Shown here: piece by piece, positions 56,834 through 64,000 of the stretch
Layout: each line of letters begins with the position of its first letter
How positions within the stretch are numbered: position 1 is the first letter of the stretch
Assembly: GCF_005280735.1 (NCBI RefSeq)
Contig: NZ_CP040077.1
Location: 1,984,001 to 2,048,000 of the forward strand
Reading direction: 5' to 3'
DNA from: Trinickia violacea
GTDB taxonomy: Bacteria; Pseudomonadota; Gammaproteobacteria; Burkholderiales; Burkholderiaceae
Length of the DNA: 64,000 bases
The notes under the pieces: model-generated
Told to the model about the DNA's origin: nothing
The model's database searches: none
The model's input: the letters and a program-made list of their open reading frames with translations, nothing else
Program-made: the position numbers and the translations under genes

Positions 56834-57280
56834 CTAAGTCGCCGAGCGCATGATCCGCGCTTTCTCGCGCTCCCAATCGCGCTTCTTCTCGGTCTCGCGT
56901 TTGTCGTGCATCTTCTTGCCTTTCGCGAGGCCGATTTCGCATTTCACGCGGCCGTCCTTGTAGTGAAAGTTCAGCGGCACGAGCGTATAGCCGCGCTGCT
57001 CGACCTTGCCGATCAGCTTCTTGATCTCTTCCGCGTGCAGCAGCAGCTTGCGCGTGCGGACCGGATCCGGATGGATGTGCGTCGACGCTTCGGGCAGCGG
57101 GCTGATGTGCGTGCCGATCAGGAAGATCTCGGCGTCGCGCACGATCACGTAGCCTTCCTTGATCTGGCCGCGTCCGGCGCGCAGCGCCTTGACCTCCCAT
57201 CCTTCGAGCACGAGCCCTGCCTCGTAGCGCTCTTCGATGAAGTAATCGAAGAATGCCTTTCTGTTGTCGATGATGCTCAT
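56834..57280 (-). CDS. smpB: SsrA-binding protein SmpB
   Basis: SmpB binds tmRNA and brings it to stalled ribosomes for trans-translation. The 148-aa beta-barrel protein has NRKAFFDYFIEERYEAGLVLEGWEVK at the start and AEIFLIGTHISPLPE in the middle. A basic C-terminal tail includes KKMHDKRETEKKRDWEREK. The ATG is at 57278-57280. It diverges from ratA, as in E. coli. The ssrA RNA gene is not in this window. Confidence 0.97.
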   Translation of the reverse strand: MSIIDNRKAFFDYFIEERYEAGLVLEGWEVKALRAGRGQIKEGYVIVRDAEIFLIGTHISPLPEASTHIHPDPVRTRKLLLHAEEIKKLIGKVEQRGYTLVPLNFHYKDGRVKCEIGLAKGKKMHDKRETEKKRDWEREKARIMRSAT

Positions 57281-57303
57281 GAATGGAAAGTGCCCAACTC
57301 GTT

Positions 57304-57319
57304 TAAAATCACGATTTTA
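57304..57319. promoter_or_regulatory. Overlapping divergent -10 elements between smpB and ratA
   Basis: TAAAATC-AC-GATTTTA (57304-57319) is an inverted repeat that gives a TAAAAT -10-like hexamer on both strands. On the minus strand it is also a TGC-preceded extended -10. Clear -35 elements were not found. It could serve smpB and ratA from one point. Confidence 0.4.
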
Positions 57320-57387
57320 GCAAAGCGGCGCAATGAAAGCGAAAGCCGCCGTGCTCCTCCATACCCTCGCCGCGCGTTGTGCATTCT

Positions 57388-57825
57388 ATGGCAGATGTCC
57401 AGAAAACCGTGTTGATTCGCCATTCGGCGGAACAGATGTTCGATCTCGTCACCGACGTCGCCGATTACCCCAATTTTCTGCCGTGGTGCGGCGGCGTCGA
57501 GATTCGCCGCCAGGATGAAAACGGCATGGAAGCGAAGATCGACATCAATTTCAAGGGCATCAAGCAGCACTTCGCGACTCACAACACCCAGGAGCGGCCG
57601 ACACGCATCGACATGGATTTCGCCGACGGTCCGTTTCGCAAGTTCACCGGCTACTGGCGCTTCACGGCGCTGCGCGCGGACGCCTGCAAGATCGAGTTCG
57701 CGCTGCACTACGAGTTTGCGAGCGTGATTCTCGAGAAGATCATCGGGCCGGTGTTCAACCATATCGCGAACACGTTCGTCGAATCGTTCGTGAAGCGCGC
57801 GGACCAGCGGTACGGCAAGCCATGA
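57388..57825 (+). CDS. ratA: RatA family protein (START/COQ10-like)
   Basis: This 145-aa START-fold protein of the COQ10/RatA family has HSAEQMFDLVTDVADYPNFLPWC at the start and a long C-terminal helix (IANTFVESFVKRADQRYG). E. coli RatA was described as blocking 50S-30S joining, while other members bind ubiquinone, so the cellular role is open. The ATG at 57388 was preferred to a GTG at 57379. It overlaps ratB by 4 bases. Confidence 0.9.
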   Translation: MADVQKTVLIRHSAEQMFDLVTDVADYPNFLPWCGGVEIRRQDENGMEAKIDINFKGIKQHFATHNTQERPTRIDMDFADGPFRKFTGYWRFTALRADACKIEFALHYEFASVILEKIIGPVFNHIANTFVESFVKRADQRYGKP

Positions 57826-58154
57826 GCGCGACGTTTTCGGTTGAAGTCTGCTACGCGCTGCCCGATGCGCAGACGTTGATCGCTATCGATGTGCCCGCCG
57901 GCGCCACCGTGCAGCAGGCGATCGACGCCAGCGGCATCCTGCGCAAGCACCCCGAGATCGATCTGTCGAAGCAGAAAGTCGGCATCTACGGCAAGGTCAA
58001 GCCGCTCGATGCACCGCTTGCCGATCATGACCGTGTCGAGATTTATCGTCCGCTGATCGTCGATCCGAAGATGGCGCGCCAGCGGCGAGTCGACAAGACG
58101 CGCCGCGAAGGGTCGATTGAAGGGCGCAAGTGGCTGTCGAAGGATTCGCGCTGA
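57822..58154 (+). CDS. ratB: RatB/RnfH family ubiquitin-like protein
   Basis: This 110-aa beta-grasp protein of the RnfH/RatB (YfjF) family reads VEVCYALPDAQTLIAIDVPAG and then VGIYGKVKPLDAPLADHDRVEIYRPL. A basic tail (KMARQRRVDKTRRE) completes the family pattern. Although E. coli RatB is paired with RatA, no toxin-antitoxin activity is certain for the pair. It overlaps ratA by 4 bases and converges on the transporter gene after 7 bases. Confidence 0.9.
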   Translation: MSATFSVEVCYALPDAQTLIAIDVPAGATVQQAIDASGILRKHPEIDLSKQKVGIYGKVKPLDAPLADHDRVEIYRPLIVDPKMARQRRVDKTRREGSIEGRKWLSKDSR

Positions 58155-58161
58155 CGCGAAC

Positions 58162-59136
58162 TCAATGCACGGACGCCTGCGCGCGCTCTTCGAGCGGCGG
58201 CTCCGTCGGTCGGTCGCTGCCGTGCTGGCGCACTGACCACAGCACGCCCGCGAGCAGCAGCGCGATGGCTGCGATTTCCAGCGGGCGCGGCGTGCGGTGG
58301 TCGTACAGAAAGCCGTAGAGCAGAGCAAAGAGCGTCTCGAATACGATCATCTGCCCCGAGAGCGTGAGCGGCAAGCGTTTGGACGCCGCGTTCCAGAGCC
58401 CGTTGCCGAGCCACGAAGCGCCGATTGCGAGCGCGAGATTCAGCCCCCAGAAGAGCTGCCAGCGCTCGCCGGTGACCGGCGTCTGCACGACGCCAGCCGG
58501 AAATACCGCTGTTCCGAGCCAAAGCGCGGCGCCGAGGAGCCCCGTGACGACGCCCCACAGGACCGACCACTCGTTGCCGTCGAAATGGTGATTGCGCTGA
58601 AGATAGCGGGCGTTCTCGACGGCAAACCAGGTCCAGCTCGCAAGCGCGCCGAGCGCGCAGAGCACGCCCAGCAGGCGGTTCAGCATGCTGACGGGGTGCG
58701 CGGGGTCGCCGGCGAATACGTCGACGTTGATGCAGGCGATCCCGCCGACGACCAACGCGAGCGGCCACGCCAGCTTCGAGAGCGGTACGGCGCCGTGATC
58801 GCGCCGGCCGACCAGCGTGACGGTGACCGGCAGCACGCCGACGATCAGCGACGCCGGCGCAATGCCGACGAGGTGCACGGCGGTCGTGAGCAGGATGTAG
58901 TAGCCGACGTTGCCGACGATCGCGAGCTTCACGAGCGCGCCGAGATCCTCGCGCGTGAGCTTGGCGGCGAGGCGCCGCGCCATCGGCAGCGCCGCGGCGA
59001 GCGACACGATGCCGTACATCATGTAGCGGCCCGCGCTCAGCAGGAACGGCGAAAAATCGGGCAGCAGCCTGGGCACGAGAAACACCATGCCCCATAACGC
59101 CCCCGCCATCATCCCGTATGCCACACCGCGCTGCAT
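58162..59136 (-). CDS. DMT/EamA family transporter
   Basis: This 324-aa inner-membrane protein has about 10 hydrophobic segments in two EamA halves. The opening GVAYGMMAGALWGMVFLVPRLL and AIVGNVGYYILLTTAVHLVGIAP are typical. The second half includes SGQMIVFETLFALLYGFLYD. The substrate is unknown. ATG at 59134-59136 was chosen over a TTG at 59149-59151, since GGAG lies at a sensible distance. It converges on ratB and diverges from guaB. Confidence 0.85.
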   Translation of the reverse strand: MQRGVAYGMMAGALWGMVFLVPRLLPDFSPFLLSAGRYMMYGIVSLAAALPMARRLAAKLTREDLGALVKLAIVGNVGYYILLTTAVHLVGIAPASLIVGVLPVTVTLVGRRDHGAVPLSKLAWPLALVVGGIACINVDVFAGDPAHPVSMLNRLLGVLCALGALASWTWFAVENARYLQRNHHFDGNEWSVLWGVVTGLLGAALWLGTAVFPAGVVQTPVTGERWQLFWGLNLALAIGASWLGNGLWNAASKRLPLTLSGQMIVFETLFALLYGFLYDHRTPRPLEIAAIALLLAGVLWSVRQHGSDRPTEPPLEERAQASVH

Positions 59137-59489
59137 GCTTTGCCACTCCAACGATTGTCCGAACAGGCGCGCAGATTACGCGGCATTTGCAAGAGTGTCT
59201 TGTTCGATCCTGCAATCGAGCGGCAGCCGGCGACGTGTGCGCCGCGGATTTTCTAGAGTTTTTATTCTTGCCCGGAAGCGCCGGAAACGCGTTCACGGAC
59301 GGCTCTCGTGCGCTTTCGGGGCGCTATCCGGTCAAACGAAATCCGTTCGAACATCAGTCGAAAGCGAATCCGAAATTCTTGCGGTTCGACCGTGCGCGAA
59401 ACGGCAAGAAATTCGCTAACTCGCTGTTCGCTCAGTGAAAACCAGGGTGGTATCGCGTATAATTCGATTTTGCGCCTATAGGATTTGCC
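59137..59489. promoter_or_regulatory. Divergent region between the DMT transporter gene and guaB
   Basis: This 353-base region has no convincing gene. The guaB side holds a promoter-like pair at 59435-59463. The rest shows no strong hairpin or repeat. Confidence 0.45.
59435..59463 (+). promoter_or_regulatory. Probable sigma-70 promoter of guaB
   Basis: A perfect TATAAT (59458-59463) has GTGAAA (59435-59440) upstream at 17 bases. The -35 matches consensus at 4 of 6 positions. The start would be near 59470, giving a short leader with AGGA before the guaB ATG. Confidence 0.62.
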
Positions 59490-60950
59490 ATGCGTCTGAT
59501 CCAAAAAGCACTCACGTTCGATGACGTGCTCCTCGTCCCGGCCTTCTCCGATGTTCTGCCGCGCGACACCAGCCTCAAGACCCAGCTGACCCGCAATATC
59601 TCCCTGAACATGCCGCTCGTGTCCGCCGCCATGGACACCGTCACCGAAGGCCGTCTCGCGATCGCGATGGCGCAGCAAGGTGGGGTCGGCATCGTCCACA
59701 AGAACCTCACGCCGGCCGAGCAGGCTCGCGAAGTCGCGAAGGTGAAGCGCTTCGAATCGGGCGTGGTGCGCGATCCGATCACGGTGCCGCCGCAGATGAA
59801 GGTGCGCGACGTGATCGCGCTGTCGCAGCAGCATGGCATTTCGGGCTTCCCGGTCGTGGAAGGCGCGCAGCTGATCGGTATCGTCACGAACCGCGACCTG
59901 CGCTTCGAAACGCGTCTCGACGAACCGGTGCGAACGATCATGACGCCGCGCGAGCGGCTCGTCACGGTCAAGGAAGGCACGCCGCTCGCCGAAGCGAAGG
60001 CCCTCATGCATAGCCACCGCCTCGAGCGCGTGCTCGTCATCAACGACGCGTTCGAGCTGCGCGGCCTGATGACCGTGAAGGACATCTTCAAGCAGACCGA
60101 ATACCCGGACGCCTGCAAGGACGCAGACGGCAAGCTGCGCGTGGGCGCGGCGGTCGGCGTCGGCGAGGATAACGAAGAGCGCGTGTCGCTGCTCGTGCAG
60201 GCGGGCGTCGACGTGATCGTCGTCGATACCGCGCACGGTCACAGCAAGGGCGTGCTCGAGCGCGTGCGCTGGGTCAAGAAGAACTTCCCGCAAGTCGAAG
60301 TGATCGGCGGCAACATCGCGACCGCCGATGCGGCCCGCGCGCTCGTCGAGTACGGCGCGGACGCCGTGAAGGTCGGCATCGGCCCGGGCTCGATCTGCAC
60401 GACGCGGATCGTCGCGGGCGTGGGCGTGCCGCAGATCAGCGCGATCGCGAATGTGGCCGAAGCGCTGCGCGGCACGGGCGTGCCGGCGATCGCCGACGGC
60501 GGCGTGCGCTTCTCGGGCGACGTCAGCAAGGCGCTCGCTGCAGGCGCGAATGCCGTGATGATGGGCAGCATGTTCGCGGGCACCGAAGAATCGCCGGGTG
60601 ACGTGTTCCTCTACCAAGGCCGGCAGTACAAGTCGTACCGCGGCATGGGCTCGGTCGGCGCGATGAAGGACGGCGCGGCGGACCGCTACTTCCAGGACAA
60701 CTCGGCAAACATCGACAAGCTCGTGCCGGAAGGCATCGAAGGCCGCGTCGCTTACAAGGGCTCGGTCAACGCGATCCTGTTCCAGCTGATCGGCGGCGTG
60801 CGCGCGAGCATGGGCTACTGCGGCTGCCGCACGATCGCCGAGCTGCACGACAAGGCGCAGTTCGTCGAAATCACCGCGGCAGGCATGCGCGAGTCGCACG
60901 TGCACGACGTGCAGATCACGAAGGAAGCCCCGAACTACCACCAGGACTAA
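59490..60950 (+). CDS. guaB: Inosine-5'-monophosphate dehydrogenase
   Basis: GuaB oxidises IMP to XMP, the committed step to GMP. The 486-aa TIM-barrel protein has the start KALTFDDVLLVPAFSDVLP and two CBS domains (about residues 95-215). The catalytic C303 lies in GPGSICTTRIVAGVG, and the mobile flap region includes KSYRGMGSVGAM. All parts are intact. The unknown membrane protein gene starts 6 bases later and guaA follows after it, so a guanine-nucleotide operon is likely. Confidence 0.98.
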   Translation: MRLIQKALTFDDVLLVPAFSDVLPRDTSLKTQLTRNISLNMPLVSAAMDTVTEGRLAIAMAQQGGVGIVHKNLTPAEQAREVAKVKRFESGVVRDPITVPPQMKVRDVIALSQQHGISGFPVVEGAQLIGIVTNRDLRFETRLDEPVRTIMTPRERLVTVKEGTPLAEAKALMHSHRLERVLVINDAFELRGLMTVKDIFKQTEYPDACKDADGKLRVGAAVGVGEDNEERVSLLVQAGVDVIVVDTAHGHSKGVLERVRWVKKNFPQVEVIGGNIATADAARALVEYGADAVKVGIGPGSICTTRIVAGVGVPQISAIANVAEALRGTGVPAIADGGVRFSGDVSKALAAGANAVMMGSMFAGTEESPGDVFLYQGRQYKSYRGMGSVGAMKDGAADRYFQDNSANIDKLVPEGIEGRVAYKGSVNAILFQLIGGVRASMGYCGCRTIAELHDKAQFVEITAAGMRESHVHDVQITKEAPNYHQD

Positions 60951-60956
60951 TCGCCG

Positions 60957-61670
60957 ATGAAACCATTGCTGCGCGCTGTGCTCGTCGTCTACACGCTGCT
61001 GTACCTGCTCGTCGGTTTGCTGTATCTGGCGACTCCGTGGACATCGCTGCACCGTGCGCTGCAACTGGCCGTCATCGAGCCGGCCATGGCTGGGCAATTG
61101 CTGGGTCTCGCGCTGTTCGGGCTCGCGTCGCTGGCGTTTCAGGGCGTGATCAATGGGGCGATGACGACGGCGGTCGCTCGCGTCATCGGGCATATCACCT
61201 GGCTTGCGGGCGTACTGATCCTCGTTTGGCTGATCGCATTCGGCATGTCGCTGTCGCCGGGATATGGCGCGCTCTTCAACGCGCTGGGCGGCGTCGCCTT
61301 GCTGATCATCGGGATGGGTGGCGTGCGTCTGGCTCGCTCGGTGCGGCGTGGCGAAAGGACGGCGAAGGTGGCTGCGAAAGCGTACGCGGAACAGGGGGCT
61401 GCGCCTTCGCGCGCCGAGGCGGCGCGCGCGGCCGAGCCGTCGCTGAGTCCCACGCCCCAACAGACTGCCGCGCCGGAAGCCGTGCCTGCCGCGCGCGCCG
61501 CTGAACCGGCGGTGCGCTACCGGTTCGGCACGCCGGCGGAGGGCACGCCCGCGACGGGCAACGCCGCGCCGCCGCCGCCGCTGAGTGCGAGCGAGAAGGC
61601 CGCGCGCGACGCGGCGCGCGATGACGCTGCCGATTTGCCGGGCAGTCCGCGGCCGCCGTTTCATGGCTGA
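60957..61670 (+). CDS. Hypothetical membrane protein between guaB and guaA
   Basis: This 237-aa protein has no recognised family. Residues 1-125 form four hydrophobic segments (one near LLRAVLVVYTLLYLLVGLLYL, others near 45-65, 75-95 and 105-125). Residues 130-237 are Ala/Pro/Glu-rich and probably disordered. The membrane part loosely resembles small DUF-type four-helix proteins, but I cannot name one. It starts 6 bases after guaB (ATCGCCG spacing) and is likely cotranscribed with guaB and perhaps guaA. Role unknown. Confidence 0.75.
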   Translation: MKPLLRAVLVVYTLLYLLVGLLYLATPWTSLHRALQLAVIEPAMAGQLLGLALFGLASLAFQGVINGAMTTAVARVIGHITWLAGVLILVWLIAFGMSLSPGYGALFNALGGVALLIIGMGGVRLARSVRRGERTAKVAAKAYAEQGAAPSRAEAARAAEPSLSPTPQQTAAPEAVPAARAAEPAVRYRFGTPAEGTPATGNAAPPPPLSASEKAARDAARDDAADLPGSPRPPFHG

Positions 61671-61865
61671 CGCGCGGGCGGCCTCATCGCCGGCTCGTAT
61701 CGACGATAACGCCTGCCTGTTCGGCACTTCGTACCCGTCCGCCGCCGCCGACAGGGCGCCGCACAAGGCTCGTATCAACGTTGCCGCGCCCTTGGAAACC
61801 GGCTTCTTTGCAGCGCGCGAGGCGCTGCTTTTTGTATCCGTTCACTACCACTATCGTCCGCTGCC

Positions 61866-63449
61866 ATGCATGACAAGATCCTGATCCTCGACTTCGGTTC
61901 GCAAGTCACCCAACTGATCGCGCGCCGCATTCGCGAAGCGCACGTCTATTCCGAAATCCATCCGTACGACGTCGACGATGCGTTCATCCGGGAGTTCGCG
62001 CCGAAGGGCGTGATCCTGTCGGGCGGCCCGAACTCCGTCACCGAAACCGATACGCCGCGCGCGCCGCAGGCGGTGTTCGAACTTGGCGTGCCGGTGCTCG
62101 GCATTTGCTACGGCATGCAGACGATGGCGGAGCAGCTCGGCGGCAAGGTCGACGGCGGCCACCTGCGCGAGTTCGGCTACGCGGAAGTGCGCGCGCGCAG
62201 CCATACGAGCTTCCTCGAAGGCATCGAGGATTTCCGCACGTCGGAAGGCCACGGCATGCTCAAGGTCTGGATGAGCCACGGCGACAAGGTCACGGAAATG
62301 CCCCCGGGCTTCTCGCTGATGGCGTCGACCGATTCGTGCCCGATCGCCGCAATGGCCGACGAGTCGCGCCATTTGTACGGCATCCAATGGCACCCGGAAG
62401 TCACGCATACGGTGCAGGGCCGCGCGATGCTCGAGCGCTTCGTGCTGAAGATCTGCGGCGCGAAGGCTGACTGGGAGATGGGCCACTACATCGACGAAGC
62501 CGTCGCGAATATTCGTGAGCAAGTCGGCAACGAGCATGTGATTCTCGGGCTGTCGGGCGGCGTCGATTCGTCGGTGGCGGCGGCGCTCTTGCATCGCGCG
62601 ATCGGCGATCAGCTCACTTGCGTGTTTGTCGATCATGGCCTGCTCCGCCTGAACGAGGCCGAGCAGGTGATGGCGACGTTCGCCGATCACCTCGGCGTGA
62701 AGGTGATTCACGTCGATGCGAGCGAAGCGTTTCTATCGAAGCTCGCGGGCGTCACGGATCCGGAGGCGAAGCGCAAGATCATCGGCGCGGAATTCGTCGA
62801 AGTGTTCCAGACCGAGGCCGGCAAGCTGACCGACGCAAAGTGGCTCGCGCAAGGCACGATCTATCCGGACGTGATCGAATCCGCCGGCAAGGGCAAGAAG
62901 GCGGCGCACACGATCAAGAGCCACCACAACGTGGGCGGCCTGCCAGAGACACTCAATCTGAAGCTGCTCGAGCCGCTGCGCGAGCTTTTCAAGGACGAGG
63001 TGCGCGAGCTGGGCGTGAAGCTCGGTTTGCCGCACGAGATGGTCTATCGTCACCCGTTCCCGGGCCCGGGCCTCGGCGTGCGGATTCTCGGCGAAGTGCG
63101 CCGCGATTTCGCGGACCTGCTGCGCCGCGCGGATGCCATCTTCATCGAGACGCTGCGCAATACGGTCGACAAGGAAACCGGCAAGACGTGGTACGACCTG
63201 ACGAGCCAGGCGTTCGCGGTGTTTCTGCCGGTGAAGAGCGTCGGGGTGATGGGCGACGGGCGCACGTATGAGTATGTGGTCGCGCTGCGTGCGGTGCAGA
63301 CGCTCGACTTCATGACCGCACATTGGGCTCATCTGCCGCATGAGCTGCTGGGGCAGGTGTCCAATCGGATCATCAATGAAGTGCGCGGGATCAACCGGGT
63401 TGTCTATGACATCTCGGGCAAGCCGCCGGCGACAATCGAGTGGGAATAG
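61866..63449 (+). CDS. guaA: GMP synthase (glutamine-hydrolysing)
   Basis: GuaA aminates XMP to GMP. The 527-aa two-domain enzyme has the class I glutamine amidotransferase with nucleophile C81 in GICYGMQ and the His/Glu pair in WHPEVTHT. The ATP-pyrophosphatase P-loop is LSGGVDSSVAA (residues 229-239), followed by HNVGGLPE and RHPFPGPGLGVR. The C-terminus ends in TIEWE as in relatives. It lies 195 bases after the unknown membrane protein gene. The 3' end is a known integration site for genomic islands in several bacteria. Confidence 0.98.
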   Translation: MHDKILILDFGSQVTQLIARRIREAHVYSEIHPYDVDDAFIREFAPKGVILSGGPNSVTETDTPRAPQAVFELGVPVLGICYGMQTMAEQLGGKVDGGHLREFGYAEVRARSHTSFLEGIEDFRTSEGHGMLKVWMSHGDKVTEMPPGFSLMASTDSCPIAAMADESRHLYGIQWHPEVTHTVQGRAMLERFVLKICGAKADWEMGHYIDEAVANIREQVGNEHVILGLSGGVDSSVAAALLHRAIGDQLTCVFVDHGLLRLNEAEQVMATFADHLGVKVIHVDASEAFLSKLAGVTDPEAKRKIIGAEFVEVFQTEAGKLTDAKWLAQGTIYPDVIESAGKGKKAAHTIKSHHNVGGLPETLNLKLLEPLRELFKDEVRELGVKLGLPHEMVYRHPFPGPGLGVRILGEVRRDFADLLRRADAIFIETLRNTVDKETGKTWYDLTSQAFAVFLPVKSVGVMGDGRTYEYVVALRAVQTLDFMTAHWAHLPHELLGQVSNRIINEVRGINRVVYDISGKPPATIEWE

Positions 63450-63606
63450 GGATTTTAAAAAGTCTCTTTTAAATCAATGGGTTGGGCGGTCGATAGATCA
63501 TGCCCGCCCACTTCTAAATTGCCGGCCGCAGGCCCATGAGCCTTTGATTGATATGGGAATCCCTAACCTGCGTCCGCACCCGCGCGGAGCCCCAACAACC
63601 GCGATT

Positions 63607-63666
63607 TGACGGTATTTCTGACGGTATACGCGAGCAGTATGGACGGATGCTCGCTTAATACCGTCA
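63607..63666. repeat. Three TGACGGTAT words (two direct, one inverted)
   Basis: TGACGGTAT occurs at 63607-63615 and 63619-63627 (12-base period). Its reverse complement ATACCGTCA lies at 63658-63666. The spacing resembles integrase arm-type sites or operator repeats. Confidence 0.85.
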
Positions 63667-63813
63667 GCGGTGTTGATGGCATCCGGGCGGTGCCGCAAGC
63701 GTTTGGCTTGCCTCACCCGGATTGCGGCGGCGCTCGGCGGCCGATCAGGGCTGTCGAGCGGTTACCGCGACCGGCACATAGCACACAGCCATCACGTCAC
63801 TCGAACGACAAGT

Positions 63814-64000
63814 TCACTCCGAAACCTGCCCGATGCCCAATGCGAGCATCTCGGCCAGTGCCGTCATTCGGGTATCGTCGTTGGTCAGGCCAGGAGACAA
63901 CGGACGACCCCTGATCAACGCGTTTCTCCAGGTGCAACGATCGGCGGATGAACACCGTCTTTTTTCGACTTCGGTGCCACACGCAGGGCCGAAACGCACG
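63814..64000 (-). CDS. Possible C-terminal end of an unknown gene (cut by window edge)
   Basis: A minus-strand frame is open from the window edge to a stop at 63814-63816. Its last part reads LTNDDTRMTALAEMLALGIG followed by QVSE and looks more protein-like than the other frames here. No family is recognised. It may equally be chance in GC-rich DNA. Confidence 0.28.
   Translation of the reverse strand, partial: VRFGPACGTEVEKRRCSSADRCTWRNALIRGRPLSPGLTNDDTRMTALAEMLALGIGQVSE

Larger units (their letters stand above)
63450..64000. other. Region after guaA without a solid gene
   Basis: These 551 bases hold no convincing complete gene. There is a weak AT-rich hairpin right after guaA (63454-63473) and three copies of TGACGGTAT. 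One minus-strand open frame (63814 to the edge) may be the end of a gene that continues outside. Given the guaA location, an island edge or a scarred integration site is possible. Confidence 0.5.

Noticed and set aside
63436..63560. TGGGAAT after guaA (63554-63560) as a copy of the guaA 3' end
   Set aside because: Only about 7 bases match the guaA end, too short to call an attachment-site duplication.
63450..63660. Search for a tRNA or tmRNA gene downstream of guaA
   Set aside because: No cloverleaf with paired acceptor and T arms was found, and the GC-rich pieces do not fit.

Overview
The window is about 64 kb of high-GC, densely packed chromosome from a betaproteobacterium of the order Burkholderiales, most likely family Burkholderiaceae (Burkholderia, Paraburkholderia or Trinickia type). 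Evidence: strong G/C third-position codon use, and gene blocks typical of that group (smc-zipA-ligA; glnD-map facing rpsB-tsf-pyrH-frr-uppS-cdsA-dxr-rseP-bamA-skp-lpxD-fabZ-lpxA-lpxB-rnhB; ppsR facing ppsA; smpB facing ratA-ratB; guaB then guaA). The genus assignment is inference. About 57 protein genes are called, two of them cut by the window edges. I see no rRNA, tRNA, CRISPR array or intact insertion sequence.

Layout. 0-3.5 kb: an acyl-CoA-binding protein (cut by the window edge) diverges from a tsaB-rimI-UDG-DUF1853 operon whose genes overlap by a few bases. 3.6-8.9 kb: thiD and lplT (minus strand), then alr, radA and a small unknown gene (plus strand). 8.9-12.6 kb: a CaiB/BaiF CoA-transferase and a YheS-type ABC-F ATPase (minus strand), then a glutathione peroxidase. 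12.6-19.6 kb: a minus-strand run carrying the succinylase branch of lysine/diaminopimelate synthesis (dapC, dapD, an ArsC/Spx-like protein, dapE), then prmB, a YhhN-type lysoplasmalogenase and a cardiolipin synthase. 19.8-29.6 kb: a DMT exporter, smc, zipA, ligA and def, with a secreted alpha/beta-hydrolase-like gene inserted antisense between zipA and ligA. 29.7-35 kb: a pseudouridine synthase with a very long disordered N-terminus, glnD and map, all minus strand.

35.1-51.5 kb is one nearly continuous plus-strand block. It links translation (rpsB, tsf, frr), nucleotide supply (pyrH), undecaprenyl and isoprenoid lipid carriers (uppS, dxr), phospholipid synthesis (cdsA), envelope stress proteolysis (rseP), outer-membrane assembly (bamA, skp) and lipid A synthesis (lpxD, fabZ, lpxA, lpxB). 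It ends with rnhB and a SpoU-type rRNA methyltransferase. 51.5-55.2 kb: ppsR and ppsA, diverging. 55.3-58.2 kb: an NfeD/SPFH pair, smpB, ratA and ratB. 58.2-63.4 kb: a DMT transporter, then guaB, an unknown membrane protein and guaA.

The last 550 bases after guaA look different from the rest. They have no solid gene and carry three copies of a 9-bp word arranged as direct and inverted repeats. Since the 3' end of guaA is a known integration site for genomic islands, this may be the start of an accessory region. Apart from that the window is conserved housekeeping DNA and I found no convincing new multi-gene system. The items most worth a second look are the guaA flank, the 300-residue disordered extension plus internal start of the pseudouridine synthase, the hydrolase insertion, the repeat/hairpin before bamA, the paired palindromes before ppsA, and the long rpsB leader.
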